In this document: one piece after another, positions 1-13,030 of the stretch
How positions within the stretch are numbered: position 1 is the first letter of the stretch
How the letters are laid out: the number at the start of each line of letters is the position of its first letter
NCBI GenBank assembly: GCA_026874595.1
Contig: CM049313.1
Location: 36,954,159-37,018,158 of the forward strand
DNA from: Sipunculus nudus
Taxonomy: Eukaryota; Annelida; Sipuncula; Golfingiida; Sipunculidae
Length of the DNA: 64,000 bases
Direction: 5' to 3'
Notes under the pieces: model-generated
What the model saw: the letters and a program-made list of their open reading frames with translations, nothing else
The model's database searches: none
Told to the model about the DNA's origin: nothing
Made by a program: the position numbers and the translations under genes

Positions 1-1210
1 ATGTATATATATGCATATATGTCATTAATTTTTTTTAAGTGAGATTCAATGATAACAGTTGCATTTCCAAATCAGCTGCGACAAGTATCCTAATGTTCAG
101 TTACCTGATATCTTTGTGTTCTTTATAATTTCATCTTTCTTATATTTTAGAAATTAATATTTGTACAGATAATTTGAAAATTTATAAAACATATTTAAAG
201 GTTAAAAGTCTTATTACAGCTGAGATTCTGCAGAACACAACATGGAAGACACAAATGTAACAAGCAAAAATACTCAGCACAACACCAGTAAAATGGACCA
301 ACTTCAACTACGTAGGCCATACGGCCTCACCTGTCAGTTACCTAAAGAACTCGCTGATATATGAGCAAACATTGTCAAACCCACTCCTTTTATCTTTGGT
401 GGTTTGTTAATATCTATTCAGCATAACACAGGCATGCTGACATAAAAGGCTGCCCGCATGTTGCTGAAGAGCAGGAGATAAATTAATGAATCACCCTGAT
501 CAAATTTTCAAATGTCCTTAAAAATATCATGGCCACTGTGTAACCTTTTGAAACAATATCAACTCCAGCACTACGTGGGTCTCTGTGTGCCTGTCTGTTT
601 GTGACTGTCTACAAGGGAGTAACCATTATAATATAAGAACCACACAGGTTTCTGTTTGGCTATCAGTGTATGACTGTTAAAAATTCTTCCAGTGAACAAT
701 GATTGACAACTGTGTAATAGTCCAAGAAATTGTAATATTTAATATTAACTGGTCATAGTATTTTCTCTTGTTAATTAGGCATGGTAGCAAAACACTTATT
801 AGCTTATGTTGACAATTTAGGTAATAATCAGATTGGATATGCATGGGAGCCTTTTCTTAATGCCACACCAGATGACTAGTGGAAAACCAGAGTCGGAGAA
901 TTAACCAGCAGATGGACAATTATAATATTATACTGTTGTTTACCCATAAGGAAGTGAAGAAATAACAAAACTTGATCCTGGCATGGTTGGTCATGCAAAC
1001 AAACAGATTATGCTTACCTCTGTAGAAAACTGTATTTACTTTATATGTTTTAGGTCATGTGATTGCAAGCATTGCTTGCAGGGTTAATGGACATATATTA
1101 CATCAGAGAGTGACTATAGAAAATCAGGAAAGAGTGAAGATGTTGAGGAAAATGTAGTGAAAACTTTGACAATTCGAGAAAAAAAGGACTTTTAGTTAGA
1201 TGTTAACTAC
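1..1210. other. Unique AT-rich non-coding DNA
   Basis: No open reading frame of note, RNA gene or organised repeat is visible. It begins with a short alternating AT/ATG tract (about 1-22). The rest is low-GC sequence of intergenic or intronic character. Confidence 0.6.
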
Positions 1211-1346
1211 AAACTGATGCAGAAACTCTGATCAGATGGTTTTTACCAACTGGTGCAGAAGCTCTGATCAGATGGTTTCTACCTAATGGTGCAGAAACTC
1301 TGATCAGAAGGTTTCTACCTAATGGTGCAGAAACTCTTGTCAGTTG
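1211..1346. repeat. 36-bp tandem repeat, about 3.7 copies
   Basis: A 36-bp unit containing GCAGAAACTCTGATCAGA is repeated head to tail with only a few substitutions. Related but strongly decayed pieces (GTGCAGAAAC and CAGAAGCTTTGGTCA types) recur at about 1475-1500, 1665-1745, 2555-2590 and 2700-2830. The whole 1.2-2.9 kb region may therefore be an old array of which only this core stays regular. The 87-residue frame at 2629-2892 lies in the decayed part and is not convincing as a gene. Confidence 0.75.
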
Positions 1347-1902
1347 ATGGAGAAAATTCAGTCAAGTTTCCGCCTTTTCTTAAGAAATTAAATGATTAAA
1401 TGATGTTAACCAATGTATGTGGGACTCCATTGGTGAATAATCTTCATGGTGTGGAGATTTTTGTGAACAGAAGACCACCAATCAGTGCAGAAACATTGGT
1501 GAAATAATGCCTGCAAGCTGAGAGTGCAACTACTCTCACATGGTCCTTATCAGTCACTGCAGGCAGTTTGAACAAATTATGCCTGATAACGTGAGCAAAA
1601 ATTTGATTCAAAATTTAACTTGCACAATGGGAAGAGCAAGTTTATCATATAGTGCAAACCAGTTGGTGCAGATACTTCCTTCAAATGACCCCTTCTAGCT
1701 TTGGCAGAAGCTTTGGTCAATGGTGGCAAAAACTTTGATCAGAACTTTGTAAAGTGTCCTTGTCAAATAGTAATGGGGCTTGATCTAACGGTCCTGTCTA
1801 TTGATACAGCAGGCTTGAGATCAAAGACTGCCTTCCAATCTGAACAAAACCTTCAGTCAGATGTTCCCTGAGATAAAAAAAATGCCTGCCAATGTGAAAA
1901 AA
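1347..1902. other. Non-coding DNA with decayed 36-bp repeat remnants
   Basis: No gene is seen. Scattered fragments resembling the neighbouring 36-bp unit occur, but spacing and sequence have drifted too far to define copies. Confidence 0.45.
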
Positions 1903-2234
1903 ACTTGTTAATATGGAGCTGGTCAAAGGGAAATAATGTGATATGAACGTTAATCAATGACACTTGTGCAATGTTTATATAGGCATGAGTAGGTGCTTAT
2001 AAGTACATTGGTGTACTAGACATTTATTATATACCAACTGTTTTTAACTAGGTACTAGTAAAAAAAAAACTTGCTGATATGGAGCTAGACACAGGGGAAT
2101 TATGTGATATGAATATTAATCAACAACACTCATGAAATGTTTATATAGGCATGAATAGGTGCTCATAAGTGCATTGGTGTACTAGGTATTTATGATACCA
2201 ACTGTATGTAATTAGGTACTATTTTATATGTCAT
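1903..2234. repeat. 166-bp direct tandem duplication
   Basis: Two adjacent copies are offset by 166 bp (starting at 1903 and 2069). Each carries a TATGGAGCT block, then TATATAGGCATGA, then CATTGGTGTACTAG, and ends near TTAGGTACTA. They differ by scattered substitutions and small indels, so the duplication is not recent. It lies directly upstream of the LINE-like tail at 2268-2350 and may be part of that element's 3' region, which is inference. Confidence 0.75.
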
Positions 2235-2267
2235 GTATGAGAGTGATGATTGACAATTTGCTTTAAG

Positions 2268-2350
2268 ATGTAGTTAACAATGATGTGAGCTCTCTCCACA
2301 AAAAGTTGCCAAATGTATCTATTAATAAAAGTATTATTCTATTCTATTCT
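2268..2350 (+). mobile_element. Candidate 3' tail of a non-LTR retrotransposon, ending in (ATTCT)n
   Basis: A TTAATAAAAG stretch is followed by three perfect ATTCT units (2336-2350). Short simple-repeat tails after a poly-A-like motif are typical of 3' ends of several LINE clades that lack poly(A). No reverse transcriptase frame lies upstream, so this would be a severely 5'-truncated copy. A chance microsatellite is the alternative. Confidence 0.3.
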
Positions 2351-4740
2351 AACGTCGGCCAAATGCTAACTGTTAGTTGTTACAGAGATCTTGATATCAA
2401 AAACCTTTTGTTCCATGGAAACTAGCTGAAGTCCAATTAGGAAGGGCAGCTTTGATCAAATTAAGCTTCCAATTGAAAAAGGAAAACCTGTGGTTGGTTC
2501 AAACTCTTGTCTGAATAATGCCTTAACATGAGAGAAGATGTTTTTAAACAACTGGTGAGTGCAGAAACTTGGTTCAACTGATGCCTCACAAATATTACAA
2601 TTATTAACAATTTTCATTTGGTTATATAATGCCTAACAGCTGGTGCAAAGGAATTGGACAAATGTTCCCTGGCAACAGGACATATGACATGCTTGACTTT
2701 GGTCTAAAGATGCCTGTCAATGGGCACAGAAGGTTTTGTCTGATGGTGTGTGATGGTGGGATCTGGGACTCTAATCAACAGTTTCCTGCCAAAGACTTTG
2801 GTCAGAAGACATATTGCTTGCCAATTGGTACAGAATATCGAAGGATGTCATTGCAATTTTCTAAAGACACTGGAAAAAGTAGTTTAGCTTAGCTGTTTAA
2901 AGCAAGTCTAAGTTGGCTGCAGCCAGAGATGTATCTGATTTCTACATGTTAATGTAACTGAAGGTTTTTGTGACAGAAAGAACTTAGTGTTTGACTCTTT
3001 TAGCTCTGTACATTCCTGACATGGGCTTCTATAGGCTACTTGTCTGCTTTTTTCAGCTCTGGTCAGTGATACATATATTGCTTCTACTCTGACAAACATA
3101 GTACTAAAAAAGGTTGGCATATATCAACTTCAAAGAACTCTGTGTATGTTTATGATAAAAAGGATTTCTTAAAGTGCTCTGGAATGGAACAAGTGATTCA
3201 CTTCCCTATTGCTTGTCAAATACATTTTTATATTTTTAACAATCCAGTAAAAGATGATGATTATTTTAATCTTCACTTAAACTTAAAAAAATTATGTAAA
3301 TGGAATGAAAGTGTCCATAAAGTAATGAAAACAGAAAGTAAAAATTTGGTTTTAGTGAGAATTAATGTAATAAATACTTATTCATTGCACTGTTTCTGCT
3401 AGAACCACATTTATATATAACAATAAAAACTGGGTTCATGTAAGATGAAAATGACAGAAGAGAAAAAAGATTCCCATATACCGGTATCTGAAATCTGAAG
3501 TTATCTGTATTAAGCTTTATAATCAGCATTCAAAATAAATTTACTTTTAGATGACATCTACTCAACTTGAGGGCAAATTTGACAAGAAATTAATATAAAG
3601 TGTTATAAAAAGTAAACAAGTTCCCATATTATAAATCATCATTTACCAAGAAAATCTGATAAAACCCAGTATCAATTTGGTGGGATTTTTAATCAAGGCA
3701 GAGCAGGATAGTATCATACATCCAAATTTGATCCGCATTAAGCCAAGAAATGGAAACTGGAGTTTTACCTCACTCTGGATTTTAAATTGCCAAGGATACT
3801 GGCCTGTGCTGTGGGGCTTTAATAGGGTATCCCTGAATTTAAGCCACAATGGTTTATTCATCTCTGCAAGAAGGCAGTATTTTTCTCTGAATGTTCATAC
3901 AGATATTGGGTGTTAAGGTCATTGTCTAGACATGGTCATTTCTCGTGCTGTGTTTGCAGTCCATGTTTATACAACTGTTGTGTTCCAGTTAGCGATCTTG
4001 GCTAAATGTGACATAAATGGATGAATATTTGTCAAGCACTCTTCATGGTAATTTGTCTCCTGCTGATCAGTGTTGAACTTATGCTTCAGATGACCATGCT
4101 GGTACACCTATGAAGGCATTATGGTTGGTCTTTGGGGAATGTGATACTCTTAATTAGCTGTTCTTAATATCAACTCATATGGGACAGCAAACTTCTCAAC
4201 CAGTAGCTGATTTATGCAGCCTCTGGTATGCTGAGCCTTGTTCACTCACAACTCATATCTGCTTAATTACGTTAATTATTTTTCATACAACAGTGATGAA
4301 CATATTTCATTTTTGGGCAGAAGATGAACTGAAATTTGAAAGGAAAACCTACAGTTTAAATGGAAAAATTAAAAAAGAAAAAAAAGAACCACAGATTCAA
4401 AGTTACTCCTGGATAGTTTTGCAGGACATATGGTCAATCTGTACAGTGAAGCCTCTCTTTATGGGCACCTATGGTTTGAGAGCACCTCTTTGTTGTGGGC
4501 ACTTGAGGCAGTCCTGTGAAATAAGGATTATAAGCATGCTACATCACTGATGCAAGCTAGCACCTCTCATAGTGAAAAGGACTTGTCAGTGTCCATAATT
4601 GGGAGGGTACACTCAATGATGTGCTACTCAAGAGGCAGACAAACTAGGCCAGAAAGACAAGACTGTCATCATTGATGATATCAGACTTTAAACTAAATGT
4701 AACCATGCACACAAAAGTGTTCCTACTGGCCTTGCTAGTG
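2351..4740. other. Unique AT-rich non-coding DNA
   Basis: Only short frames are present (for example 87, 86, 79 and 123 residues). They lack recognisable domains and codon regularity, and overlap frames on the other strand. No RNA gene or ordered repeat is recognised, apart from the decayed repeat pieces before 2.9 kb. Confidence 0.5.
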
Positions 4741-4815
4741 AAGCTTACTTTATTACAGAAGTGGTAGAACATCTGACTTGTGTGTCACAGGTTAGAATCC
4801 ACATTAAGCTCTGTT
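4741..4815 (+). mobile_element. tRNA-derived SINE relic (or tRNA pseudogene)
   Basis: An A-box-like GTGGTAGAAC (4761-4770) is followed by CATCTGACTTGT, like a tRNA anticodon arm. A near-perfect B box GGTTAGAATCC lies at 4790-4800. The A-to-B spacing is several bases short for a functional tRNA and the acceptor stem does not pair, so this is not an intact tRNA gene. The combination is typical of tRNA-derived SINE heads. No clear tail or flanking duplication was found. Confidence 0.5.
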
Positions 4816-7185
4816 TCTATTTTCACCCTTTACATAAACAGTAAAATTATCATCCTTTTCAGTACTAATAAAGCTTCATCTGTATGTGTGCATGATTATT
4901 TACATCAGACAAAGTTGCACATACGCTGATTTGACCGATTAAAGCTTCATTATTTTGAATGAAATGCCTCATGTCATTGTTTACTCTTAAGTATTAAAGC
5001 CGGACAGCACTAAAGGTAAACTCATGATATTTATTATAAGACCCTCTGGTAATCCCTGATTGCATGTTTGGGCACCTGAAAGAAGATCAACTTCAAGTAA
5101 TGTCAATTAAAGCACCTGGCCCACCCTGGCCAGACACCGTTTCCATTCCCTCACTTGAAAAGGTCCGCATCTGCTCAGTGAAGGATGTAACATGCCAGCC
5201 ACTAGGAAATCACTTATTACACATGCTTGACCTCCAGACCTAAACAAGTTACAAAGTAATTAACAGAAACAATCTCAGAGCTGTCTGGACATGATCTCAG
5301 CTGAATCAGACACTGAATACGCTGCTTCACAACATGTACTTAATGGTTTTATGCCTCAATTCAATGACCAGAGACTAACTGTTTGTTACAGTTGACCAAT
5401 GATTAAGCTTTCTTCAAGCACGTCATATAAACCAAATGTCTTTAATGAAACATGCAATATACTTAAGTTTTACTTTGTTGGCAGAGGTTTTGTGTTCATC
5501 AATCTTTGTTTGTCTGTCCTCTGAGCCCTCATATCTCAAAACTGAGTCTTTGTAGAATGGACCAAGACAGAATTGGATTGGATTCAGCATTATTCCTCTC
5601 TCTTTGTCCTTTTGCCAAAACTACAGTTCTCAATAACTTCAACAAAATTTTGAGCTAGAGTGGGTAATTGGCAACAAAAATGATTAAATTTTGTCAGCCA
5701 GATCTTGAAGCAAATAAAGCTGTAGGACATATGTACTCTCCAAATACACTATAGTTTCTCAAGAGTTCCATTATAGAATGGTATACACACAAGTGAACTG
5801 GTCAAACTACAGCTTAAAAGTTGGAAAAATTGAAAGGATTTGTGCAAATATTTAACTGGTTCAGTTCCAAGCAAATTCTATGGAAATTCATCAATATCAT
5901 TTTGGGAGGCAACTTTGCTGACTCCGGCACTGGTCAATCTTTATGTTATCATAATGAGCACTTTACATGCAGGTTAAAAACTTGGAATTGGATGCACAAC
6001 GCAATACCATGCTCTGATTGGTCTGATGAAAACTGTTTGCTCTGTGAGAGCACTGGTAGTTTAACCTGGAGAATCTTGCTATACAACGCAGCAGTTAAAA
6101 TAAAGGAGATCTTGAACATCTGCCGTGTATCACCACTGCCTGAGGAGTGTACAATAGGATTGGCAATAACTATTTTCATCAAGTTACCTTCATCATTATG
6201 CAAACAGAATGCCACTTGAAGGCTACAGACCTGACACTTTTAAGATAAAATGTTGTGAAAGAATTAACTTTTGGTTAATTAAACACAAACCTTTGGGGGA
6301 AAAACCAGCCTCCTGCTGTGCAGGATAAAACATGAAGGTACTTGTATGGTGCGTAGGATAAAAGTACAAGAGGGAAACATAACACCACCTACTCGCTGCT
6401 CATTTCGATTGAAGTTGACAGAAGTTTTATTCAACAAGTAGTAAAGATGAGAATTAGACTTGACAACCCAGACGCCTAAACTGCAGGCTTTTAATTATAA
6501 TTCATTACCTGCAGGCTTCATGTCAGCATGCAATGTTGCATGTTTATTTAAATAACTGAAAGGGAATAGTTTTAAAGTAACAATTTATTTGTCTGCATGA
6601 TCTACCCTCAACAGGGCTTTATCCCTACACCTCACAAACAAGACATTCATGTTAACATAATCACACTTAAATGCTGGTGACACAACAAGACTTATCTGGC
6701 ACAGTGAAGTTTTATGTTGGCATCTTGTGCTAAAGAACATCAGCTATAGCATGTCTTTTTTCCTGTTTGTCCTTACACACAAGCTAACTAGTATAATCAC
6801 AGAGTACAGTATGTGAAGGAATTTTTTCCCACTGATAAAATAAAACAACACAGCAATTTAAGTTTTAAACTACCAAATCAGCATAAGGTCTGAATTTTGA
6901 ATGGTTGTAATTACTAAGCCAAAACATATACTGCCAGTGTGAGGGTTAAATGTGATGGTTGAAAAGCTACAAATTGTGCATGTACTTCCAAAAGGTTTCC
7001 CCTCATGTAGTTTAACATTTAGCTCCTTAGCACATCACGGTGACTTGACTTTGTCAAGTGTCATCTTCTGACAGGCTGGCATATCAAGCTGCCCAATTGC
7101 CAGATAGGGGCACTCTTCCATCTGGCTCAGGTGCCAGAGACCAGGAGAGATTTTGATTCACCCCATCCAACTGCAGCCTACTTTG
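4816..7185. other. Unique AT-rich non-coding DNA
   Basis: A 132-residue frame beginning with TTG (5821-6219) is overlapped by an 88-residue antisense frame. Neither shows a recognisable motif. Nothing else is supported. Confidence 0.5.
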
Positions 7186-7440
7186 CCATAGGTGTAGTCT
7201 ATTAATGGATCAGTCTACCTTACCACAGGTGTAGCCTATTAATGGATCAGTCCATTTATAGTTGGTAGGTAGCTCTGATGTCTTACATAATTATAAGCAC
7301 CCACAACTGAGGGTTAGGTTTGTACACCAGATAACTAGTACAATAAAAGATACAAGCACCTACCATTAAGGGTTGAATACAAAAACATTTTATAACATCA
7401 TATACAATCACACAACTGAGGGTTAGGTTTGTCTACCTGG
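7186..7440. repeat. Local duplications: 37-bp pair and a dispersed short repeat
   Basis: GGTGTAG-CTATTAATGGATCAGTC occurs at 7191 and again at 7228, an offset of 37 bp with one substitution. The phrase ACAACTGAGGGTTAGGTTTG occurs near 7302 and again near 7413, with a weaker relative between. Small-scale, old duplication. Confidence 0.6.
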
Positions 7441-8940
7441 AATGTAACAGAAGGCTGTCAATAGACGTCTTTGAAAACCCATGATGCCTCATGGCAAAAC
7501 CAAAAAGATTTTTGCTTGTGTAAACAAAGGGTCAGTGAGCCTGCTTACATAATGATGAAAATAAAAAGAACCACAGAAAACACCAGTGGTGGATGCTCCA
7601 CATTAATAACAGAAGACCCTCGGAGGGGTTTACTATAATCTAAAACAAAAATTGCAATTTAATGGAATGAAAAGCTGGAATGAAAAGTGACCTGAAGTAA
7701 TCAAATAGGAATTGACCATATTTATTTATTTCACCAAGTAAGTGTCTGCTTCCATGTGTGTGTTTCTGCATACATTTTTTGCATGCTTTTCTGTACCCTC
7801 AGCTACGTGATCCCACAGGCAATAAGGATCTGCAGCTGAATAAAGGACTGCACTCCACACTAAACAAATGGACATGGTTCTTCCGATTTCTTTTTGCCCA
7901 TTTTAATACATATCCAAGTCCATATAAATACTTGTAAGTGGACACAGCTTTATTCAGAATCAGTGAATAGTTTCTGTCTGCATGCAAGAGTATATATACA
8001 CTCCACATGCTTTGATCAGTTTACATTTATTCTAACCATTACACTAAAAAACAGCCTGCAAAGACCACCAATGTTCCAAGCCAATGAGAATTAAGTACAG
8101 TGGGTCTGAATAAGAAATAAATTTGGCAAAAACCTGCAATACCCTCTTTCATGGGCCTGTGCCCTGGTGGCCATGTACAGCAAACAGGGATTTTGCAAGC
8201 TATATGGCTATAGGTGGAAAGTAAGTACAACTGCTCTGTGATATATCCATCCTTAGGATTTGTGATTTTGTTAATAAGTAAAATCTTAGTCTTACCAGTA
8301 CTGAAGGCCAGGGTGCTTGGCTGAGCGAATGGAAGTTTGGTGCTCTCATGGATTTCTTATATTCTTCAAACGAAGGAAGAAGCTGGAGTTTAATAAAACA
8401 TTTTTGAGATATTTCCAACCTTCAAAGAAATATCATGTATATATACCAGAATACATATACCAGTTATAGTATAGGCTACTGAAGCACAAAAAATTTTTTA
8501 CAATGATTATAATACTTTCACTGAAGTTTAATCATTGGCATGCAATAAGGACAAACATTTAAAGAAAAATAACTAAATACGTAACACACTACAGACCTGC
8601 AGCCTTACTTCCTAGCCAAGGTTATTTTTTATATTTATGAAATACATAATCAGATAATAATTATTATCTTCTTTTTGTAATGGTAGAAATATTCAATCAT
8701 CAAAGTAGATTACAAATATTTAAAAACCATCCTACAGTTATATTCATGTGTTTTCACATTTTCTTTTCATAATTTTATTCAGTTTGGTGATAGGTCAATT
8801 ACCTGAAGTTTGAGATCTGTTACATGTGATTAGAACAATTTAACGTCTGATAACATTCATCATGTCTGCCTAGATCAGCAGCAGTGCCCCCTACTGGCTA
8901 CTGACATAAACTTCGAAAACAACTCACAAGGGATCATTAC
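7441..8940. other. Unique AT-rich non-coding DNA
   Basis: Short frames on both strands (60-72 residues) overlap one another and show no conserved motif. No other feature is supported. Confidence 0.5.
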
Positions 8941-9090
8941 ATTTTGCAGTAAGTGTGGCTCGGTTACACACATCAGACGCCTGCTGTTCCTGCTCAGCGG
9001 GTCTGTCCCTTTGTGAAGTGCGGGTCATGACCTCTATACCATACATCAGTCTGAGACCACGATACTCAAGGCCAGTCTGACAGAAGAAGT
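8941..9090. promoter_or_regulatory. GC-richer unique segment, weak candidate conserved non-coding element
   Basis: The base composition rises sharply compared with the flanks, and several CpGs and unique GC-rich words occur in about 120 bp. There is no long reading frame. Such islands in AT-rich deserts are often regulatory or exonic, but nothing here identifies which. This is composition-based inference only. Confidence 0.2.
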
Positions 9091-10131
9091 TTTACAGGAA
9101 ATCTTTGTCACCTGCAAAAAAATATGCAAACCCAACTGTACTTTGGTTTTTTAGAAGGCTACTCATTCAGCTATACCTTTTTATATACATTTAGATATAT
9201 AAAAATTTTATTTTTTACTATATCTGAAAGGTCTTTTTTTCATATGATTACATGTACATGTACTAAATGAAATTATCTTCATAAGTGTCACAAAAATTAA
9301 TTCAAGAACCTGAATTCAGTTTCTACAGGTTCATGTAGACTTTGTTGAATAACCATTTGTTCATACTTCAAATAACCTTAGAAAGGAGATAGGGAAATAC
9401 ACAGGAAATAATTTGTATTCATGCACAGATCAAGTTCTAACAGTGATTTATAAAATGATTAAACAGAGACAAGATTTGGAAAGAAAACTGTAAAATAAAC
9501 TGATTAGTTTTCTGAATGTTAAAGGATATAAAGGTTATTTGAAACCTTTTAATTAGAAACAATTTATATGTACAATTGTCACACCCTTTTTCTGTGTGAT
9601 GCTCCTGGGTTTTTGTACAGTTCTGGAATGTACTAATACAAAGTTAATCCATGCATGTACATCCATACAAAATGAAAACAATTATTTTAAAGATACAAAA
9701 CAGTACTCACACAAAACTGTCCATACCATAATACAGATGTGCTATGTCCATCTGTTTAAAGCTGTTTTTCTCCTTTTACAATGATCCTACTTTTAATCCT
9801 ACACTGCAAGTTCTGCTCACATAGTGTAAACAAAGTACTTGATCTAATCAAGCAAAAATCTGCTCTAACTCAAACAGTCCTCAGAAAGCCTACAGGTCAT
9901 ATGACCAAATGAACTTAGGCAAGCTGGCACTAAGACTTTCTAACCTTGGAACAAGCCTGTAATCCAAATAAGAAGGCTGTCTTTGACATATGTGCTGCAT
10001 GTATGTTAAGCAAACAAGTTGATTTGGTCTAACAATGAACTTCAGCTCTTATCCTATAAAAAATATACACTATCGTCTTCAACCAAAACTTGGTAAAAGT
10101 CTCTATGCTCTCAAATCATAATGTTTTCTTT
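9091..10131. other. Unique AT-rich non-coding DNA
   Basis: No gene, RNA or repeat of note. A 62-residue frame at 9596-9784 has no recognisable feature. Confidence 0.5.
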
Positions 10132-10148
10132 CCCCCCCCCCCCCCCCC
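10132..10148. repeat. Poly-C homopolymer, 17 bases
   Basis: An uninterrupted run of 17 C follows a T-rich stretch. It is an isolated mononucleotide tract whose length may be affected by sequencing or assembly error. Confidence 0.9.
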
Positions 10149-11103
10149 TGAAATTGCTTCTCTCACAGCCACCACAAACATTGAACACCGGGCCTGGCCA
10201 ATGTGATAACAACATGCAGCATTGATAGGTCTGTCATACCAACCAACTCCAAGTATTACCAACGTAGTAACAAAAACTTGAGCAAAACCTTGAAAAATCT
10301 GTTTCCAATCAGCTCCCCAAACGAAGACAAAAAGCAGTATACATGTTGTTCCCTGCACTTCAGAAATGACTTGTTTAACACAAACAAAATTTCCTCATCT
10401 TGTTGTATAAATACCTTCTAATTACCATATCTTAATTTATATGCTATGAAACGATACTGAACCTAACAATTCTTTTAATATTCTGAGTGATAATCATTGC
10501 ATGAATAAAAGGGCAGTTTTACATTGTGGGAACTCTACTTTCTGGCTAATGCAAGCCTTTTGTGTGCTAGTTCTACAAAACACGAAAAGAAAATAATTTG
10601 TCTGTATGATATCAACCATAATCAAATATTGAAACTTTACTTTAACTTTTCACACCTGACTATGACAGATACTTTAACACTCAGATTTTCTATAATCAAC
10701 ACAGATATTTCTAAGCTTCCTTTCAACATTTTAATAATGTACCTGAAACTTATGGTATTTTCTATGTTTAAGTTGTAACAACATTATTTGTTGATCCACT
10801 GACAAAAATGGCCACTAAAAATACCTCATTGTGTAGCCTTTGTAGGTCATCCAACAGGAATTGTGCTGTTTTTGGCATACACATGCTGTAGTGCCTCATA
10901 ACTATATTATAAGCTGCTCTGGATGTCATTAATTGTAAAAACATGTCATACGTCTATGCTTGATGAGAGTATATGCCACCCACGACTTTATATAACAATC
11001 ACAAAGGAATCCTGACTAATTCTTAGTAGTGTTTAGCTAAATAATTCCTAGGAACAGACAAACACTGACAAGGGATATATTTTTTTCCATTAACATAAAA
11101 CCA
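10149..11103. other. Unique AT-rich non-coding DNA
   Basis: Only short frames (72-84 residues), with no supporting evidence for coding. No repeat structure is seen. Confidence 0.5.
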
Positions 11104-11205
11104 AGGGGCCCATGGGTCGTGGTGCACAGGTGAAGCTATCAATGAGGGTAATTAATAAAAATCCTGGCATACTGAAGAGTTACATTTCCTTTGTCAGGTA
11201 CATAG

Positions 11206-11285
<80 letters not shown>

Positions 11286-12541
11286 CTCCAGTAAAAGTTA
11301 ATCCTTTTGGAATCACAAACTGTTTGATAGACACTGACTCCCTTACTCTAGAAAATCATCATATCAAAGCTTTATCCCCAGAGAAAACCACAAAAATATG
11401 TTTTACCGATTGAGTAAATTCTCAATCTTTTTTTAATAAAAAAAAAATTGAATTAAGAAAAGCTTGTTTCATTATGGAAAATTTTAAACAGATTATCTAT
11501 AACTAGAATATCAGCAGAAGCTGACAAAAGCCCTCAGCCAAAAGAACAGTGTTTAGAGGTGGTAACAGTAACAAGTACTAAATATCTGTTCTCACATGGA
11601 TGTATATCTGTACATGTCTCAGTTATAAATTTAAAATGGAGAGGTATGTACCATGATTCATAACAATCCACCAAATACTTCCTGAAATATAAGCTTCTCA
11701 GTTTTATTCTATTATAAGCTCTGTGACCTTGAAAAGTAGATCAAGGTCACCCATCTTCGAACTTGACCGAGATTTTGTCAATATACATCTTCACCAAAGA
11801 AATAAAATTCCTATTGTGAATCATTTAAGAGATATCCCGCTCACAAGGACAAAGTTAAAAAATCCAAGAAAAATTCATTAAAAATCAGAAATTGTAGGTG
11901 ACGCCCCAAACTCGTGCAGCAGTTACAGACCATCAGTCCCTATGATCATAGTAAGTATTGTGAAAAGCCATCAAATGGTTCCTGAGGAATAAGCTTCTAA
12001 ATGTTTTTTCTATAATCAGCTCTAAAACGTAGAAAAATAGGTCAAGGTCACCCATCTTCGAACTTGACCGAGATTTTGTCAATATACATCTTCATCAAAA
12101 AAATAATATTCCTACGGTGAATCCTTTTAGAGATATCCCCCTCACAAGCCCAAAGTTGAAAAATCCGATAAAAATTTATTAAAAATCAGAAATTGTAGGT
12201 GGCGCCACCAAACTTGTGTAGCAGGTACAGACTATGAGTCCCAATAATCATAGTAAGTTTTGTGAAAATCCACCAAATGGTTACTGAGTAATAAGCATCT
12301 AAGTGTTTTTCTATAATCAGCTCTAAAATGTAGAAAAATAGGTCAAGGTCACCCATCTTCGAACTTGACCGAGATTTTGTCGATATACATCTTTACCGAG
12401 GAAATAAAATTCTGACGGTGAATCCTTTTCAAGATATCCCGCTCACAAGGTAAAAGTTAACGGATGCCGGACGGACGGACGGACGGCACGACAGCTTGGG
12501 TGACGACAATAGCCCATCAGCCTAAGGGCTGAGGGCTAAAA
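11104..12541 (+). mobile_element. Element A: non-autonomous element with 301-bp tandem core and terminal palindrome
   Basis: The left end carries a palindromic CCCATGGG head (near 11110) that matches the head of element C. After a TA microsatellite come three core copies at a 301-bp offset; their GTCAAGGTCACCCATCTTCG words fall at about 11740, 12041 and 12342. The last copy runs into GGACGGACGGACGGAC (about 12470-12485), then an imperfect hairpin at 12511-12537 (AGCCC..CAGCC / GGCTG..GGGCT) followed by AAAA. Head, core array, GGAC microsatellite and terminal hairpin match the plan of bivalve pearl/DTC84-like elements. No transposase or helicase is encoded. Left boundary within about 20 bp; no target duplication recognised. 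Confidence 0.65.
11210..11285. repeat. (TA)n microsatellite
   Basis: Alternating TA for about 75 bp with two TTTA interruptions, inside the 5' part of element A. It creates a spurious YIYIYI-type frame. Confidence 0.9.
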
Positions 12542-12554
12542 ACTTGAGGACCAA

Positions 12555-12960
12555 TGACACAAATTAATATAATGAACCAATACTTGGAATATAATGAACA
12601 TAACTGTATTATAATGAACACATAAGTGGACTATAACGAACACAAGAGTGGACTAAAATGAACACAAGAGTGGATTAAAATGAACATAAGAGTGGATTAA
12701 AATGAACACAAGAGTGGATGATAACAAACACAGATTTGGACTATAATGAACATACAAGTGGGTTGTAATGTGCAGTGAAGTGGACTATAACAAATACAGA
12801 AAGGGACTATATTTAATATATAATTGGGCTATAATGACTATGTATACCATAGTGAACATGTATATGGAGTATAATTAATGGAATGATTTGGACTATAATG
12901 AATATACATGTGTACTACAATGAACATATATGTGTAGTATATAAGCCATCAATGTGTCAT
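12555..12960. repeat. Degenerate 22-bp minisatellite
   Basis: The unit resembles GTGGATTAAAATGAACACAA. It is regular at 12620-12720 and increasingly divergent to about 12960, with variants such as GGACTATAATGAACATA. It begins directly after the tail of element A. Confidence 0.7.
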
Positions 12961-13030
12961 GTGATATAATTAACACTTGACAGGAGAAATGTGAATCCTT
13001 GAGCTATTAGACAAATCAATGGGTCATCAA
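12961..13030. other. Short unique spacer
   Basis: Unique sequence between the minisatellite and the GC-richer segment. Nothing recognised. Confidence 0.5.

Noticed and set aside
4179-4550. 123-residue plus-strand frame as a gene
   Set aside because: No recognisable domain, AT-driven composition and no flanking exon or promoter signals. A frame of this length is expected by chance in 64 kb.
4741-4815. Functional tRNA gene
   Set aside because: The A-to-B distance is too short, and the acceptor and T stems do not pair.
5821-6219. 132-residue frame with overlapping antisense 88-residue frame
   Set aside because: Begins with TTG, overlaps an antisense frame, and has no motif or support.
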